A DNA stretch of 64,000 nt from positions 1 through 64,000 of the forward strand of contig QRFJ01002096.1 of NCBI GenBank assembly GCA_006176705.1. The letters run 5' to 3'. Shown here piece by piece: positions 1 to 10,634 of this stretch. A model generated the notes under the pieces. That model saw only the letters and a list, made by a program, of their open reading frames with translations, did no database searches and had not been told where the DNA came from. Source of the DNA: Cocos nucifera. Lineage: Eukaryota > Streptophyta > Magnoliopsida > Arecales > Arecaceae. Numbering within the stretch: position 1 is the first letter of the stretch; each line of letters begins with the position of its first letter. A program made the translations under genes and the position numbers.

Positions 1-735
1 AAAGATTGCTAGGAACAACAAAATCATTTGGGTTTTGAGAAGTTAACCCATGTATTGGACCAGGACCCTCCCATCTTACCAGTCCGTCCATCCACTAAAT
101 AGAGAGCGTCTCTGGAAAAATGGATAGATGAAGATAATAAGGTCAGATATTACATGTTGGACTCGATGTCTGATGAGCTCCAGCGCCAACATAAAGATAT
201 CTGGACTGCTCGCCAAATGTTGGCTCACCCGCAAGAGATGTTTGGTGAACAGAGTTGTGCAGCCAAGTATCAAGTCACGAAAGGACTTTAAGGCTAAGAT
301 GCTTGATGGGCAGTTAGTCCAAGATCACTGTCTGATAATGATCAAGGACTTGGAAGAGCTTGAGAAGCTCGGTGTGAAGTTAGACTTGGATCTGCAGAAC
401 GATGTTATTCTGCAATCCTTGATTGATGCATATGGGCAATTCATCATGAATTATCATATGCATAAACCTCAAAATTACTTGGCCGAAATAATGAACATGC
501 TGGTCACCGTTGAGCTTTCTATGAAAGGTTCTAAAGGCTCAGTTCTTGCTATGGAATAGACTTCTTCCAAAAGAAAGTCTTCTGAAAAGAAAAAAAAGTC
601 TGCAAAAAAGCAGAAGGTGAAAGGAGGAAAGAAGAAGAAGACAGAGCCGAAGAAGAAGGCCGCTGTCAAAGAAAAGTGTTTCCATTGCAACAGCGACGGC
701 CACTGGAAGCGAGAACTGCCCTACTTACCTGGCCA
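1..735 (+). pseudogene. gag: gag of element A, partial and broken
   Basis: Structural gag protein of a copia element, which packages the element RNA. The window starts inside the N-terminal part; the same region in copy B (17841 downward, minus strand) shows what is missing. Reading frame changes twice: the long open stretch 128-559 is out of frame at first and enters the true frame only after a 2-bp loss near 290 (compared with B and E). A lysine-rich segment (about 560-670) precedes a CCHC zinc knuckle at about 677-718 (C-F-H-C, then G-H-W-K). One extra base after the lysine/arginine codons, compared with B, destroys the last cysteine frame. A stop at 557-559 also interrupts it. Not functional. 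Confidence 0.88.
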
Positions 736-3700
736 TCCTGAAGAACAAGAAGGAAGGTCCTTCTGGAGGTATGCTCATTATTGAGTCTAACCTTACGATT
801 TCTTCTGCATCCAGTTGGGTGCTTGACTCTAGTTCTAGTGCTCATCTGTGCACTTTCATGCAGGGTCTTGAGGATAGCAGGAAGCTGAGAGATGGAGACA
901 TGATCCTATGCATCGAAAATGGAGCAAGAGTTGCTGCAGTGGTGGTGGAACATACCCTCTTCGATTACCATCTGGTTTAGACTTAGTTTTGAAAGACTGT
1001 TATTATGTGCCTGTAGCTAGCAGGAATTTGATTTCTGTTTCATGCTTAGCACTAGAAGGCTATGTGATTACCTTCTTTAAGGACCATTGTAACATTCTTT
1101 ATGAAAGAAATAAAATTGCAAATGATTTTCTTATTAACGGTCTTTATCAGCTACATATTGATGTATCTATTCTAACTATCGAGCAAAACGTGAATGCCAA
1201 ACGATCTAGGGATAGTCCAAATGATAGGTATCTATGGCACCTAAGATTAGGTCATATAGCAGAAGATAGGATCAACAAATTGGAGAAAAATGGGCTATTG
1301 AGTCCATTGACTTTCGAGTCATATCCAACTTGTGAATCTTGTCTTCAAGGCAAAATGACTAAACTTTCTTTTGTAGGACATGGGGAAAGGGCCATAGATC
1401 TCCTTGCCCTAGTACATACTGATGTGTGCGGCCCATTTGATGTGCCGACTAGAGGCAATTTTATCTACTTCATTATCTTTACCGATGATCTGTCTAGGTA
1501 TGGATATGTGTATCTTATGAGACACAAGTCTGAAGCTTTTGAAAAGTTCAAAGAATTCAGACATGAAGTAGAAAAATAAACTGAAAAACCCATTAAGGTT
1601 CTTCGATCAGATCGAGGAGGTGAATACCTTAGTCGAGAATTCCTAGACTATCTCAAGAAAAATGGCATAGTCTCTCAATGGACTCCACCAGGAACACCTC
1701 AACTCAATGGAGTTTCAGAATGGAGAAATCAGACTCTATTGGATATGGTTCGATCCATGATGAGCTTCACAGACCTTCCTCATTTTCTTTGGGGATACTC
1801 ATTGTTAACTTCAATTTATCTACTGAATAGGGTTTCCTCTAAAACCATTCCTACCACACCGTATGAGATATGGCACGGTAAGAAATCAAGTCTGAGTCAT
1901 CTCAGAATTTGGGGTTGTCCACTCATGTCAAAAGACAACAAGCGGATAAGTTAGAGTTTAGGTCCTTCAGAGCTCGATTCATAGGATATCCTAAAGAGTC
2001 ATTAGGATACTATTTCTATATTCCAAAAGATCATAATGTGATTGTGAGTCGACATGCCATCTTTCTTGAAAAATAGTTTATTCAAGATAGCGGCATTGGA
2101 AAGCAGATTAAGCTTGATGAGAAAGTCTCATAAGTACAACGAGCTAAGGAACTAATTGGAACCAAATCAGGTTGAGCCAATAAGAACACTACCTCCTCCA
2201 CCTCATAGATCGAAAAGAGTTTTCCATCCTCCTGAAAGATACTTAGGTATTATTTCAGAGGAAGTAGAGAAAATGTTCCTTATAGGTAATGGTGCTCATG
2301 GTGATGATCCCAAAACCTACAATGAGGCGATATCAAATATCGACTCCAAGAAATAGCTAGAGGCAATGCAGTCAAAAATTGACTCGATGCACTCAAACCA
2401 AGTCTGGACCTTGGTAGATCCACCAGAAGGTATAGTACCTATTGGGTGTAAATGGATCTTCAAGAGAAAGATTGGTGCAGATGGGAATGTGGAGACATTC
2501 AAGGCTAGACTAGTGGCAAAAGATTATAGTCAACGCGAAGGCATTGACTATCAGGATACCTTTTCTCTAGTGGCTATGCTAAAATCCATCCACACATTGC
2601 TTGCCATTACAGCCTATTTCGATTATGAAATATGGCAAATGGACGTGAAAATGGCATTCCTAAATGGATATCTTGAGGAAGATATCTATATGGAACAGCC
2701 GCTAGGTTTCACATCTAGTGATATTGATCACAAGGTTTGCAAGCTGCAAAGGTCCATATATGGACTTAAGCAAGCATCTCGAAGCTGGAACACTCATTTC
2801 AATGATGTGATCAAAATATTTGGTTTCATCAAAAATGAAGAGGAATCGTGTGTCTTCAAAAAGGTCAGTGGGAGCGCTGTTGTCTTCCTCATATTGTACG
2901 TGGATGACATCCTCCTTATTGGGAATGATATTCTCATGTTGATGACAGTCAAAATATGGTTGTCCAAGAAATTCTCCATGAAAGACCTAGGTGAAGCATC
3001 CTTTATTCTAGAAATTAAGGTCTATAGGGATAGAACCGAAATAGGATGCTTAGGACTTTCACAGAAGATGTACATAGAGGAAGTACTAAAGAGGTTTAGT
3101 ATGGAAAACTCTAAGAGGAGATTAATACCCTTCAGACATGGTATTCATCTTTCCAAGAAGATGTGCCCTAGCACACCTGAGGAAATAGAATGCATGAGCA
3201 AGATCCCTTATGCTTCTGCAATAGGGAGCCTCATGTATGCCATGCTATGTACACGACCTGATATAGCCCATGCTGTGAGTGTCACAAGTAGATATCAGTC
3301 AAATCTAGGTGAAGAACACTGGACTTCTGTGAAATGTATCCTTAAGTACTTAAGAAGAACTAAGGATATGATGTTGGTCTTTGGTAATGGAGAACTCCAA
3401 GTCTAGGGATACACAGACTCGAATTTCATGTCCAATGTAGATGATCGAAAGTCGACATCTGGGAGTCTGTTTGTGTGCAATGATGGTGCTGTCAGTTGGA
3501 AGAGTTCCAAGCAAACCATGATAGCAGATTCCACCATGGAAGCAGAATATATCGCTGCATCAGAGGCTGCGAAGGAAGCATTCTGGTATAAGAAGTTTGC
3601 TGCAGAAATTGGAGTAATGCCATCAGATGCCATTCCTCTATACTGCGACAACAATGGCGCCATAGCCCTTGCTAAGGAGCCGAGGTCTCACCAAAAATCC

Positions 3701-3880
3701 AAGCACATTGAGCGGCGATACCACCTCATCCACGATTACCTCGAGAAGGGTTACGTCGAGGTCAAGAGAGTCAATTCCATAGATAATGCGGCAGACCCAC
3801 TTACAAAGCCATTGGGATAACAAAAAGTCAAAGCCCACCTTGAGAAGATGGGACTTAGACTTGTAGCCAATTGGCTTTAG
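736..3880 (+). pseudogene. pol: pol of element A (PR-INT-RT-RNase H), broken
   Basis: Copia polyprotein in several open pieces. Protease at about 810-850 reads D-S-S where copy B has D-S-G, so the active-site glycine is replaced. GAG-pre-integrase and integrase lie at about 983-1954: WHLRLGH with C-x2-C, HTDV and TDDLSR for the two aspartates, and a glutamate in NGVSEW. Stop at 1577-1579, and a 1-bp loss near 1920 shifts frame. An in-frame TAG at 2074-2076 is shared with B and E. Reverse transcriptase 2366-3406 is open for 346 codons, with YVDD at 2897-2908. TAG at 3404-3406 separates RNase H (3407-3820), which keeps YTDS, a glutamate in EAEYIA and YCDN. TAA at 3818-3820 is premature; the family stop is TAG at 3878-3880. 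Confidence 0.93.
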
Positions 3881-3894
3881 GACAAGTGAAAGAT
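3881..3894 (+). other. Polypurine tract of element A
   Basis: Purine-rich stretch directly before the 3' LTR, reading GACAAGTGAAAGAT. In B the same site is AAGTGGGAGAT, so the G run is weakened here by G-to-A changes. It primes plus-strand DNA synthesis in LTR retrotransposons. Confidence 0.8.
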
Positions 3895-5219
3895 TGTTAG
3901 ATATATGTGCCTTAGAAGTCAGAATTGGCTGACACTTGTAATACACTTCTAGGGGCAAAATTATAATTTTGACTATAATCAATAAAATGGGTTATTTTCT
4001 ATCACATATGTGTATTTAGTGTCTATGATACATCCTTTGAGTTAATGGTAATGATAATTCATATTTTCAAGAGTTGAAAATTTAAGACATGAATAATCAT
4101 TATTAACTCATAAAATGCTCCCAACCATAGGATCATCACGAGGATGGTGATTGATCCAGAAGGTTGGTGTACAATCGCTTCTCTTTAGTAGATGAGTCTT
4201 GAAGTCTTACGGTGTGGAGACACTAGAGCGAGAGTATAGGTACTCGTTAGAGAACGAGGGCACTGAGCATGACCACCTCGAGTAGTCATTAGAAAGTCTA
4301 CCTTCTCGTTAATGACTGACTCGATGCTGTAGTGGTGTGTCTGGTTCTTTGACCTGAGGTGCATCGGCAGTTCACCTTGAGGGTGTTATAGTTTGACTAC
4401 ACCATAACTCGATCTCCTAGCCATTTGAAACCCTGAGGTGTATGTTGGCTATAGCATGTTCATTATAGGAACTGGATTGCATCAAGATGGAATCTATCTA
4501 CCTCGATGGTAGAGGAGCAGCCCTATGATGATCATGAGAATCAAGTCCAGAAGCCCATGGCCATGGCAGAGTGAAATAATAGAAAGAGTTTCTATTTAGG
4601 TTTTCACATCGGACTTGAATCGAATGATTACATCATATGACAGAAACTAGGATTTGACGAGTTCACCTTAACCCTAATCTGATCGGGGCTTAAGATAGAA
4701 GAACTTAATCACATAGGTAGCTGCACCAAGAGATTCGCATTCAGCTCTGATGGATTGCCACCATATACTGCTAGGTGTCACTGGTGGATTTTGGGAGCAA
4801 TTAGAATGATTTAGATGATCGATCATTCTAGCTGTTCGAATCAGAAGAGTTCTGATCCATCGAAAGGAGTTTTGATGATGTCGATGATAGAGATCATGAC
4901 ATATCCCATTACCATACAGAACTGAACCTAACTGGGTCACACAAACAAGGATTTGAATCTGGTGATCATCAATTGAACTGATCCAGTTCAATTGATCTGA
5001 ATGAGATTCAATTAGGTTCAAGAAAATCGTGCTAGCACTCGATTGAACCTAACGTTCTTCTTTTACTATCATAAATAGTTGTTTCGACTGAGCCAAAGGA
5101 GTTTGTGCTCGATCAGAGGCCTTCACTTGGTCTGACTGGAGCCTGTCCAGGTCAGAAAAGGGTTGTCTTATTTTGTAAGATAATACCTACCATTTTTGGT
5201 CACCTACCATTTCTCGTCC

Positions 5220-5280
5220 TTTGACTTTGGTCAAAAGTTGACCTTTGATTGATCAAATGTTGACCATTGATACTTTGACT
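5220..5280 (+). promoter_or_regulatory. Cluster of W-box-like TTGAC motifs in LTR
   Basis: Five TTGAC cores (both orientations) lie within about 60 bp, including GGTCAAAAGTTGACC, roughly 320-380 bp upstream of the TATA box. TTGAC[C/T] is the binding core of WRKY factors in plants. The equivalent segment in copy B (20580-20650) holds about eight cores. Stress-responsive transcription is inferred, not shown. Confidence 0.5.
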
Positions 5281-5310
5281 TCCGTCCACATGTTATGTAC
5301 GTATTGGAGA

Positions 5311-5428
5311 GCTGGTGGGGGCTTGTCCCCCAGCCAGAAATTGGCAAGGAGGAGGGTGCACGGGCACGCCAAGGGTGGCGTGCACCCAAGCTTGAGGCGC
5401 CCAGGAGTCCCTATTGGACAGGGACTCC
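5311..5428 (+). other. Three adjacent hairpins in LTR U3
   Basis: Three inverted repeats in a row. First: CTGG, T, GGGGG facing CCCCC, A, GCCAG (5312-5336). Second: GCACGCCA facing TGGCGTGC with a 4-nt loop (5364-5383). Third: GGAGTCC(C) facing (G)GGACTCC with a short loop (5404-5428). All occur in every full LTR of the family. Copies differ by paired changes in the third stem (see findings). Confidence 0.6.
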
Positions 5429-5599
5429 ATCTTCTTATTGGATTCTGATTAGACTCCTCCTAAGAACCAACTTTGACTGGTCTTAGGTATTATCTAAGGA
5501 TGAATCCAAGGGACTTTATTCCCACCAATCAGATTTAGATCTGATTTCATAAAGGATTGTGATTGGTTGGGATGAAGAGGAGTTGGATCATGCATAGTC

Positions 5600-5607
5600 T
5601 ATAAATA
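5600..5607 (+). promoter_or_regulatory. TATA box of element A LTR
   Basis: TATAAATA followed by AGACCCTGCGCCC, about 570 bp before the LTR end. The same sequence occurs in all LTRs of the family, for example on the minus strand near 12355 and 20270. Transcription would start about 30 bp downstream. Confidence 0.7.
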
Positions 5608-6179
5608 AGACCCTGCGCCCAACTCAAAGAGGAGAACAATTCTCTACACCCCAAGGCTGCCTCTCTCTTCCTCCTCCATGCCAAGTTCATCTTCTCCCTC
5701 TCCTCTCCATGCCCAAAGAAGTTTGGGATCTTAGTTGGTGCAATCTAGGTGAGAGAAAGGCGACAGAAAGCTAGAAGGCTGCGCTGCTGCAAAGGACAAC
5801 TGCTGATCTTCAAAAGCTATTTTGAAGATCCTCCAAATTAGATTCAGATCTAATTTTTGGAGATGTGATAGAGAAGAAGAGGATCTCTAGATCCAGCCCA
5901 AGTGGATATTGGTAGAGGTCAGGCACTTGCGTGGCTTGATCTAGAACCTTTCGCTGCTTATAGGATCATCAATGGATAATAGGATTACCCTACATCAAGG
6001 TAAATTAAATCTAATTTAATTTATTTATATTTTATTTTAATTATTAGAATAATAAAAATTAGATCTGAAACATCCCAAATCTGATTTGGATCAAAGAGAA
6101 AAGTTTTTGAAATATATCTCTTGATCCGATCAGATCTGAACGAACCTAGTCTAAGAAATCAGGATTTTTCTTCAGTGTT

Positions 6180-7833
6180 TGCCCTAGAAAATTTTAGATC
6201 ATATCTATTAGGATCAAAAATTATAATTTACTCAAATCATTCAGTCTTGAGATACCTGCTCTCAAAGAAAGATGCTAAACCATGATTAATTAGATGGATC
6301 TTACTGCTACAAGAATTTAATATTGAAATTCGAGATAAGAAGGGATCTAAAAATGTTGTAGTAGACCATCTATCTAGGATCCTACTTTCAGATAGTGAAC
6401 CTGTATCAATCAAAGAATCTTTTTCAGATGAACAATTGTTAACAGTTTCACATACAAAGGCCCCTTGGTTTGCAGATATTGTCAATTACTTAGTCATAGG
6501 ATAAATTCCTAATGGCTGGTCTAAGAATGAGAATGATCGATTCTTTGCTCAAATCAAATATTATTTTTGGAAAGATCCTGAGCTTTTTAGAATTTGTGTT
6601 GATCAAATCATTTGTAGATGTATTCTTAAATTTGAACAATTGAGTATCTTATAATTCTATCATACCCTTGCTTATGGAGGACATTTTTCTAGACGAAAAA
6701 CTATGGCCAAAGTATTGTAGAGTGATTTTTATTGGCCAACATTATTTAAGGATGCTCATACTTTTAGTCAGGAGTATCTTAAGTGTCAAATCTTAGGGAA
6801 TATTTCAAAGAAAGACATGATGCCTTTAAACCCCATCTTAGTAGTAGAAATTTTTGATGTATGGAGAATTGATTTTATGGGACCTTTTCCACCTTCCAAT
6901 GGATTTGAATACATTTTGGTAGCTATCGATTATGTTTCTAAATGGATTGAAGTAATAGCAACATGAACCAATGATCATAAAGTAGTCTTAAAATTTATTC
7001 AGAAGAATATCTTTTCTAGGTTAGGATTTCTACGTGCTATCATTAGCAACGGAGGTACCCATTTTACAAACCATCAATTTTGAACTTTATTACGAAAATA
7101 TGGGGTGACACATAAGATAGCTACACCATACCATCCGCAAACAAGTGGCCAGGTAGAAGTATCTAATAGGAAAATTAAGAATATCTTACAAAAGACTATT
7201 AGGTTTGATCGAAAAGATTGGTCAGATCGATTAGATGATGCATTATGGGCCTATAGGACAGCTTATAAAACCCCTATTGGAATGTCTCCCTATAGATTAA
7301 TCTATGAAAAAGCATGTCACCTTTCGGTAGAACTTGAACATAAAGCGTATTGGCCTATTGGAATGTCTCCCTATAGATTAATCTATGAAAAAGCATGTCA
7401 CCTTCCGGTAGAACTTGAACATAAAGCATATTGGGCAATAAAATAATTAAATTTTAATTTAAACCAAGCTGGTTCCAATCGGATGTTACAATTGAGTGAA
7501 TTAGAAGAATTAAGGCAAGAAGCTTATGAAAATTCAAAAATCTATAAGGAGAAAATGAAAGCCTTCCATGATAAACATATTTCAAGAAAAACCTTTGAAC
7601 CAAATCAACAAGTCTAGTTATTTAACTCAAAGCTTTGATTATTTTTTGAAAAATTAAAATTCAGATGGGATGGACCTTACATAGTTAATCACGTATTCCC
7701 ATATGGTGCAATCAAACTCTATGATCCTAGGACTAAAAATTTCTTTAAGATAAATGGCCAAAGGCTTAAACCATATATCGAAGGAATATCATTAAATCAA
7801 AACATTGACCAAGTACAATTAACAGAACCATAA
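6180..7833 (+). pseudogene. pol: Gypsy pol fragment: RNase H end and integrase
   Basis: The RNase H end starts FALENFRSYLLGSK and ends at VDHLSRI (about 6350-6384). Integrase follows. The zinc-binding region keeps its histidines (6660-6690), but the first cysteine of the C-x2-C pair is a tyrosine (about 6775). The first catalytic aspartate is in IDFMGPF (about 6870). The second is replaced by asparagine (NGG at 7048-7056). The glutamate in GQVEV (7150-7164) is kept. Several stops (6502-6504, 6718-6720, 6964-6966, 7081-7083, 7444-7446) break it. An 81-bp exact-period tandem duplication inserts 27 extra codons (7273-7434). Probable natural end TAA at 7831-7833. Dead copy. Confidence 0.9.
7273..7434 (+). 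repeat. 81-bp tandem duplication in integrase
   Basis: Two units, 7273-7353 and 7354-7434, nearly identical (a few substitutions) and in frame. Each encodes a 27-residue block beginning [13 protein letters not shown]. The duplication lies in the C-terminal half of the integrase core region. Confidence 0.93.
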
Positions 7834-8969
7834 TGAATTAAACTGCATTTTGTCTGACTGAAGATAATAAACTTAGTGCTTGTTGGGAGGCAACCCAATA
7901 CTTCTTGAATATAATTTATTCTCTTTAGTTTCTTTTCTTTTTAGGCTAAGCTGGAGAAGGACCAAAAAACTGAAGAAGGATCATAAGCTTCAAGACCCAT
8001 GCTAAATAAACAAACATAATTTACACCCTTTTATTTATTTTTCCTTTCCATTGAGGACAATTTCAATTTATTTGGGGGGTAAAAATATATATATATACAA
8101 AAAAAATTTAAAAAAATAATAAATATATATATATATAATAATAATAATCAAACTTTAAAACTATTTTGAAATTTTTTTGATAAACCATATTTTAGGAAAG
8201 AGAATCCTAAGCAAAATAAATAAGAAAAAGTAATAAAGTTAGAAAGTATTAACTAATAATGGTAGCAAGTTAAGAAGTAGATTACTTGGTCAGACCATTA
8301 GCAGCCTACTTAGGTCATTTAAAGGCTAACAGCACTTCTAATTACACATGCACATTAATCAAGCACAGTAGGTGTTGATTATAAGGCTAATTGAGGATTC
8401 AATTATTACTAAAAATTGATTGTTTATATATACCTCAACTAAAAAAACTTGAATTTAGGGAAAGAGCTACCTGCTTAAATAAAAAGTGCAAAATATAGAG
8501 TATATATGGATTGCTCTAAACTAGAACTTTGCATCTAAGTCAAGTGTAGAAGTTCACATCAAACAGTGAAGGAAAGGCTAGGATGCTCAGCATAATTTTC
8601 AAAAAAAAAAAAAAAAAAGTAGTGTGAAAGCTATCTTAATTCATACACTTAACTTAGGAGTATATAGAAAACTAACCAAAATAGATGATAAGAGAAGATT
8701 CATTTGTCCTTTGAATCAACATCCAAATGCTAAGTTAGTATTCACGAAACCAAGTGCTAAAAATCTTTAGATGAACTCTAAGAAAGTTTCTCTAATTAAT
8801 CTGCCATGAAATTTACTTCTGAAACTCAATACTTAGTGATACTATCTAAACTTTTGATCTTAAATCCTAGATCTATTTCTGTGAAGGAGGATCTCAATGA
8901 AATATGGTAATTGATCTAAATTAAATTCTTTCTTTACTCGAGGACGAGCAAAGCTTAAGTTGGGGGATG
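7834..8969 (+). other. G1 3' noncoding region with two polypurine-type motifs
   Basis: No coding frame. It holds a short inverted repeat TTGGG-AGGCAA-CCCAA (7883-7898), AT microsatellites (8085-8150), a run of 18 A (about 8602-8619) and two similar modules. The first is GAGGACAAT...TTTGGGGGGT (8052-8080). The second is GAGGACGAG...AAGTTGGGGGATG (8941-8969), which abuts the LTR and is the true polypurine tract. Confidence 0.75.
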
Positions 8970-10634
8970 TGATAAGCACCATAAATTCATCAATAAAAAT
9001 ATTAATTTATTAATTAATTTATATTAATTTTTAAGAATTAATGATCAATTTATATATAATTTTTAAGAAATTAATATTTTTATTAATTAAAAATTAATTA
9101 TAAAATAATAAAATTAAAAAAATAAAATTTTATAATAAATGGAAAGAGCTTATTTTTTTGATCATAATGAAATAAATTTTACATAAAATGGAGCTAAAAC
9201 GAAGAAGATATGAATTTCTAAAGAAATAAAATAAATAAAAAATTAAATAAAAATAACATACGGCTCAGCCGGCTCAAACCGCCGTGCCATATCAGTCGGC
9301 GCATCCAAACGCATTGAGCCAAGCCAACAAGCTAGCACACCAAGTCAGCCATGCAAGCCAACTCAGTCATGAAAGCCATCAGTCGGTCCACGATCCAGGC
9401 GTGGACCGCCAGCTTAGCAGAAACCGACAAATCAAGATGCGACACATGGTGGACCTAGACCCTTAAAGGGTTCACAAAAAATCTATCACGGCTCATAAGG
9501 CATTTTGGTCTTTTCACTCAATGATAGGAGCATTGATTGGCTGCGGTGTGTGGTGCGGTTGGTCCATGCGGTCCATGGGAACAATAATTGCGCGATCGGA
9601 TGGCTGTGGTAGGTTGCGGTCAAGATCAAATGGCTGTGGTTATTTTTAGATTTGGTTCAGCTTCAGACATCATATGGATCACCATCCAATGGCAGCGCAT
9701 AATCCAGGGAATAATCCAACAGTCCAGAATGCTTCCGATAGTGATCAGGACTCCCAACGCACAATCAGCGGTCAGATTTCCTCCATCAACGTGCGATCAA
9801 CGGCTAAAATTTAATCCAATCCGATCTAGGCCGATATGCATCCGATTTTGATGATTTTTGGTCCGTTGGATTTCTATTGAATGGCTAGATTTTACCAGAC
9901 TTACCAAATTCATATCAGAGCTATTTTAATATAAATTTTACTCAGATTTCTTTATATTTTGATGATTAAAAAGGCTCTTAGTCCCATATTGCCTCCAGAA
10001 AAAAATCTCAAGTCCTCCTAGCTCTATAAAAAAGACCCCAGGCCTCCAGAAATCAACAGATCTGGTGGAAGGAAAGTCAAGGTATAAGGTGGAAGCCAAG
10101 CTCTAGGTTGAAGATTGCTTCAAAGCTATAGTGCTGAGAAGAAGAGCCAGTCTACTACACCATCTTTATGCCTATGCTGATCTACGATCTCCTTCTAATT
10201 TTTTTTTTCTTTCTTTTTCTTTAATTTTTTATATTTAAATTTTGAATTTAAGTTTTCATAAAGAAAGCTTTATTGTTCTTTTCAATTCTAGATTTTTAAA
10301 TTAATTATTCTTTATTGCCCTTTAATTTTATTGCAAGTAGCCGCTAAGATCTAAATAGTGGATCTTAGTACCAAATTTATTTTTGCATAATTTAAATTTT
10401 GCTTTTATTTATAAATCTATTTTTTAACTTTAATTTTAAAAACCTTTCTTTTCTTTTCTTTTAAAAAATAAAAAAATAAAAAAAAATCAAAGATTTTAGA
10501 ATTAAATCATTGCCTCTCTATGGATTCGACCCGACTCACTACTCTCTTTATAATTTTTAATTAATTTAAAAAATAAAAAGTCGGATTTAAATTGATAAAC
10601 ACAGTGTCTTAATGACAACATCGTGATCTTATCA
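8970..10634 (+). repeat. 3' LTR of gypsy G1 (1665 bp)
   Basis: Starts TGATAAGCACC after the polypurine tract and ends GATCTTATCA, giving inverted ends TGATAAG/CTTATCA. It aligns with the minus-strand LTR at 23079-24772. TATA box TATAAAAAA at 10025-10033, followed by GACCCCAGGCCTCC. Its AT-rich tracts carry no gene. Confidence 0.92.

Larger units (their letters stand above)
1..6174 (+). mobile_element. Copia element A, 3' part (family A/B/E/H)
   Basis: Ty1/copia retrotransposon whose 5' LTR, leader and first gag codons lie left of the window. Visible order: gag, protease, integrase, reverse transcriptase, RNase H, polypurine tract, 3' LTR of 2280 bp beginning TGTTAG and ending TTCA. It is the same family as B, E and H, shown by near-identical LTR and protein sequence. 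It inserted into the RNase H region of gypsy G1: the gypsy reading frame resumes straight after the LTR, and the right-hand target duplication should be GTGTT (6175-6179). Left flank and left duplication are not visible. Confidence 0.93.
3895..6174 (+). repeat. 3' LTR of element A (2280 bp)
   Basis: Begins TGTTAGATATATG right after the polypurine tract and ends TTTCTTCA. It matches over its whole length the LTRs at 11783-14065, 19696-21973, 39257-41535 and 47363-49645. It contains a W-box array (5220-5280), a hairpin cluster (5311-5428) and a TATA box (5600-5607). Short open frames inside it are not genes; an antisense frame at 4674-5021 is discussed in the findings. Confidence 0.95.
6175..10634 (+). 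mobile_element. Gypsy element G1, 3' part
   Basis: Ty3/gypsy element of the Athila/Tat type (LTR, Asp-type primer site in its relative G2, protein style). Visible are the RNase H end, integrase, about 1.1 kb of 3' noncoding sequence, a polypurine tract and the 3' LTR. It is split by element A, so its 5' half lies left of the window. Immediately right of its LTR a gag frame of G2 runs on the minus strand, so G1 inserted into G2. Both belong to one family, since their LTRs align throughout. Confidence 0.87.

Noticed and set aside
2072..2079. UAG between integrase and RT as proven readthrough
   Set aside because: No known readthrough context downstream, and other stops are present in each copy. 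Kept only as a question in the findings.
5245..5486. Open frames of 60-70 codons in LTR sequence (also near 12500, 20450, 48090)
   Set aside because: They lie in the GC-rich hairpin part of the LTR, overlap in several frames and vary freely between copies. No domain.
8085..8150. AT-rich repeats as an origin or matrix attachment site
   Set aside because: Simple AT microsatellite in a gypsy 3' region. No further evidence.
9284..9851. Open frames inside the G1 LTR and their mirror at 24321-24524
   Set aside because: Noncoding LTR sequence; not conserved between the two LTR copies.
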